Shown: positions 14,908 to 16,997 of the stretch, piece by piece
How the letters are laid out: every line of letters begins with the position of its first letter
How positions within the stretch are numbered: position 1 is the first letter of the stretch
Assembly: GCA_964448405.1 (NCBI GenBank)
Contig: CAYUVW010000026.1
Span: 1-16,997 of the forward strand
Length of the DNA stretch: 16,997 bases
Direction of reading: 5' to 3'
From: DAORHV01 sp964448405
GTDB lineage: Bacteria; Patescibacteriota; Gracilibacteria; Peribacterales; Peribacteraceae
Made by a program: the position numbers and the translations under genes
The notes under the pieces: generated by a model
Databases searched by the model: none
Seen by the model: only the letters and a program-made list of their open reading frames with translations
What the model was told of the DNA's origin: nothing

Positions 14908-14955
14908 TATTTGAAATAGCTCAAAAGCCCAAAATTATCCATTTTCAGGCCAAAT

Positions 14956-14985
14956 TTGACGATTCTGTAATACGTTCCTTAGTAT
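14956..14985 (+). promoter_or_regulatory. candidate promoter of the glycosyltransferase-like gene
   Basis: TTGACG (14956-14961), an 18-base spacer and TAGTAT (14980-14985). Six bases follow before ATG 14992, which again predicts a leaderless mRNA. The overlapping TATTAC (14983-14988) is an alternative -10 but would have a 21-base spacer. Confidence 0.4.
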
Positions 14986-14991
14986 TACTTT

Positions 14992-16206
14992 ATGAATGCG
15001 CAGAAGATGTCAGTAGAGGCGGCAAAACGCTTGGCAGCCGACGTGCGGTCGGTGCATGAATATCAAGATGCGATCAGTGATCGATTGTTGCAGGAGCCCG
15101 ATGACCGCGTCCTGGTCGTGCTGTCGGCAGGGCAACAGGCAGAGCAGCTCTACCAGCCTTCTCTGCGGCGTCTTTTTTCGCAGATTGGGGAGACGCAACG
15201 CCGAGCGAATGTGGTGCTTGTTTTGAACAATGGCACCGCCTTTCCCGACGACGTTCATTTTCCAGAGGTCGAAACGGTGTTCTTAGACGCAGTGAGCCAG
15301 CAATTTTCCGGTATGACCGCACCGGTGCACAAACCTGCCGATGGGCCAGACAAGCCCTACATACTGGAAACGTCGAAGACGCAGCCGCATACGCTGCATG
15401 TACTCCGGCAACCGGAATCGCCATTTGCTGCAGGGAAAATCAATGCGCTACGCGATGCATTCGGCATGCTCATGCACAGCTGCGTTCGCAGAGGCGCATT
15501 GCCGCGCACAACATTGTTTATGGATGCGGAAACACATTTTTACGATGCACCGCATTCTCATTTGCAAGCCCCGGACGAAGATTCGAATGGCCTTGAGTCA
15601 TTGTTGGATTGCGTAGAGATGTACGGCGCACCACATGTTCTTGGAGCCAAAGTGCGCATGTGCGCATACAGATTGCTCTCTTGTGCAAACGAGCGCGTGC
15701 CGAATTTCGATGCCCCAATCGCCGATCTGCACCGTGCCAACAATTGGGCGCACGGCAATTTGGGTCACCGTTATTTTTCAGGCGGAGCCATAGCGGGACG
15801 CACGGAATCGATGTTGGCGCTGGGTCAAACGGTAGCCAAGTATCCAGGGTTGCGTTCCGAGGATACGGCGCAGGTTGCGCTTGCCGAACGCTCGGGCATA
15901 CCGTGGGCTATTTTGCATGACACGCTCTACACGAATTTGTGTCCGCCAAGCACGGACCGCAAAATGACACTGCAGCAATTGGCACGCTGGTCGCATGGAA
16001 AAGCTGCTCTCGTAGAGCTCTACGGTACCGCCAATGTGGAGAATGCTTCGCGACTGGAACTTGCGCTCGGCAGGGCACAAGATTTTCTCTATTTGCTCCG
16101 CAATCCATCGCATGCGCTCGGAGTGTTGCAAGACAAACGTGACGTCCGCGACATGATGTTGAAGTATCCGCCTGAGCATCCGCTCGACGGAGCAGCGAAC
16201 TGGTAG
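14992..16206 (+). CDS. glycosyltransferase-like protein (GT-A fold, GT2-like), tentative
   Basis: 404 residues, cytoplasmic, with no signal peptide or membrane helix. The pattern suggests a GT-A nucleotide-sugar transferase. There is an early strand pair (RVLVVLSAG 39-47, RANVVLVLNNG 71-81) and GKINALRDAF (148-157), the usual GK..A...A helix before the metal site. FMDAETHFYDA (176-186) sits where a DxD-like motif is expected. GHRYFSGGAIAGR (258-270) recalls the acceptor GG loop, and LRSEDTAQVALAERSG (287-302) recalls the ED motif of family 2. The site reads DAE rather than DxD, and the protein has a long insertion between those motifs (about 187-257), so it may be a distant or altered member. 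No sugar-pathway neighbours are present in the window to suggest a substrate. Divergent from the M23 gene. Confidence 0.5.
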   Translation: MNAQKMSVEAAKRLAADVRSVHEYQDAISDRLLQEPDDRVLVVLSAGQQAEQLYQPSLRRLFSQIGETQRRANVVLVLNNGTAFPDDVHFPEVETVFLDAVSQQFSGMTAPVHKPADGPDKPYILETSKTQPHTLHVLRQPESPFAAGKINALRDAFGMLMHSCVRRGALPRTTLFMDAETHFYDAPHSHLQAPDEDSNGLESLLDCVEMYGAPHVLGAKVRMCAYRLLSCANERVPNFDAPIADLHRANNWAHGNLGHRYFSGGAIAGRTESMLALGQTVAKYPGLRSEDTAQVALAERSGIPWAILHDTLYTNLCPPSTDRKMTLQQLARWSHGKAALVELYGTANVENASRLELALGRAQDFLYLLRNPSHALGVLQDKRDVRDMMLKYPPEHPLDGAANW

Positions 16207-16243
16207 AAGGTTTGATCGACCCGATTCGCGGTGGTTTTTAGCG

Positions 16244-16252
16244 TGCTATACT
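16244..16252 (+). promoter_or_regulatory. extended -10 promoter predicting a leaderless mRNA
   Basis: TGC-TATACT (16244-16252) matches the extended -10 form TGnTATAAT, which can work without a -35. None is seen at normal spacing. Six bases (TCGCAC) separate it from ATG 16259. Confidence 0.55.
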
Positions 16253-16258
16253 TCGCAC

Positions 16259-16997
16259 ATGAAGCTCTCACTCCGCACGACCGTTGTTTTCGCCACCTCT
16301 TTCGCTGTATTAGCGGCTTGCACCCCTGCGGCTCCCCCGCAGCAGCCGGAAACGTCGCTTGTATCGTTGGACGTAGCGTATATGCCGAGCAATCCCAAGG
16401 CAGTGGGGTACCTCGTGCGACCACTCAAGGCCGGAAAACTTCCGACGGTGATTCTTATCCACGAATGGTGGGGGTTGAACGACAACATTAAGCAATTGGC
16501 AGATAAATTTGCGGCTGAGGGATACGTGGCTCTCGCGGTAGACTTATACGATGGCAAGAAAGCTGCCACGCCTGAAGAAGCCAAGGTGCTGGCAACCGCC
16601 GTGCGCGAAGACACCGATACGGCATTCGCGAACCTGAAAGCTGCAGTGCAGTACTTGAAGAGCTTCCCGTCTGCCGATCCGGACCGCATGGCTTCCATCG
16701 GCTGGTGTTTCGGCGGCGGCTGGAGCTACCAAATGGCGAAGAACGATTTGGGTGTGAAGGCATCGGTCATGTATTACGGTCAGTTTGCTCCCGAGGATGA
16801 CCTGAAGATGATGAAGGCGCATATCCTCGGCCATTTCGGCGAGAAGGATGCGGCTATTTCGGTGGATAACGTGAAGGAATTTCAAGCCAAGCTGAAGACG
16901 CTTTCCGGTGAGCATGAAGTCTTCATTTATCCGAACGCAGGTCACGGTTTTGCCAACGAGAGCAATGTTACGGCATACGATAAAGCCGCAGCAGACG
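16259..16997 (+). CDS. lipoprotein dienelactone hydrolase family alpha/beta hydrolase (partial, runs off the right edge)
   Basis: The first 246 codons are present. Residues 1-21 form a lipoprotein signal (MKLSLRTTVVFATSFAVLAA then C21; lipobox LAAC), so the enzyme should be lipid-anchored on the outer face of the membrane. The dienelactone hydrolase fold is clear: HEWWGLN (68-74), nucleophile motif G-W-C150-F-G-G, acid D197 in GEKDAAIS and H229 in NAGHGF. All three triad residues are visible, with Cys as nucleophile as in classical DLH. Family members hydrolyse dienelactones, but many act on other esters, and the true substrate here is unknown. At least the final helix is missing beyond the window edge. 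The start is fixed by the lipoprotein signal and by the -10 box six bases upstream. Confidence 0.85.
   Translation, partial: MKLSLRTTVVFATSFAVLAACTPAAPPQQPETSLVSLDVAYMPSNPKAVGYLVRPLKAGKLPTVILIHEWWGLNDNIKQLADKFAAEGYVALAVDLYDGKKAATPEEAKVLATAVREDTDTAFANLKAAVQYLKSFPSADPDRMASIGWCFGGGWSYQMAKNDLGVKASVMYYGQFAPEDDLKMMKAHILGHFGEKDAAISVDNVKEFQAKLKTLSGEHEVFIYPNAGHGFANESNVTAYDKAAAD

Noticed and set aside
16207..16245. Possible terminator after the glycosyltransferase-like gene
   Set aside because: There is a small CCG/CGG hairpin followed by a T-rich stretch, but the stem is only about three pairs, too weak to call.

Overview
The window looks like a piece of a Candidate Phyla Radiation (Patescibacteria) chromosome, most likely of the Peribacteria/Peregrinibacteria type. 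This is an inference from several features: a CPR-style type IV secretion pilin-like protein, a mosaic surface protein with serine-rich linkers, DUF11 and myxobacterial-type Cys-rich repeats, many orphan genes, and almost no Shine-Dalgarno sequences. TGA is used as a normal stop (for example at 6945-6947 and 13561-13563), so the Gly-recoded Gracilibacteria/SR1 code does not apply. No tRNA, rRNA, CRISPR array, insertion sequence or phage gene was seen.

Layout. At 1-440 there is the 3' end of an unidentified gene and a small two-helix pilin-like protein. A hairpin flanked by A and T tracts (467-490) appears to end transcription from both sides. Next, on the minus strand, is a secreted four-repeat DUF11 surface protein with a C-terminal FPTTG-plus-helix tail that resembles a sortase sorting signal. 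A minus-strand two-gene operon follows (6584 down to 2556). It encodes a 7TM protein of the 7TM_transglut type with a PKD-like outer domain, then an 814-residue fusion of a RimK-related ATP-grasp ligase, an apparently dead retropepsin-like domain and a DUF1704 (MATCAP-like) metallopeptidase. Divergent from it is a pair of small overlapping orphan genes (6714-7455).

The centre (7636-12582) is one 1648-residue secreted mosaic protein. In order it has a signal peptide, an N-terminal beta domain, an RTX block, five CnaB/prealbumin-like domains, four DUF4215 Cys-rich repeats, a second RTX block, a Ser-rich linker, a LamG-like domain, a second Ser-rich linker and a C-terminal domain I do not recognise. 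The next gene (12751-13563) encodes a stand-alone secreted copy of that last domain. Convergent to it is a membrane-anchored M23 endopeptidase on a Ser-rich stalk. The right end holds an orphan GT-A-like glycosyltransferase candidate and the start of a lipoprotein dienelactone hydrolase, which runs off the window.

Taken together this is a cell-envelope region: surface display, wall hydrolysis and, in the 2556-6584 operon, a probable peptide or amino-acid ligation and trimming system tied to the membrane. The operon is the best candidate for an undescribed system. In other bacteria the ATP-grasp ligase, retropepsin-like protein and 7TM protein are separate neighbouring genes. Here two are fused, a DUF1704 peptidase has been added, and the usual inactive transglutaminase part of the 7TM protein seems to be replaced. 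The second candidate is the unrecognised four-cysteine domain that occurs twice in tandem. Promoters are readable at several genes. At three starts the -10 box lies six bases before the ATG, which predicts leaderless mRNAs.
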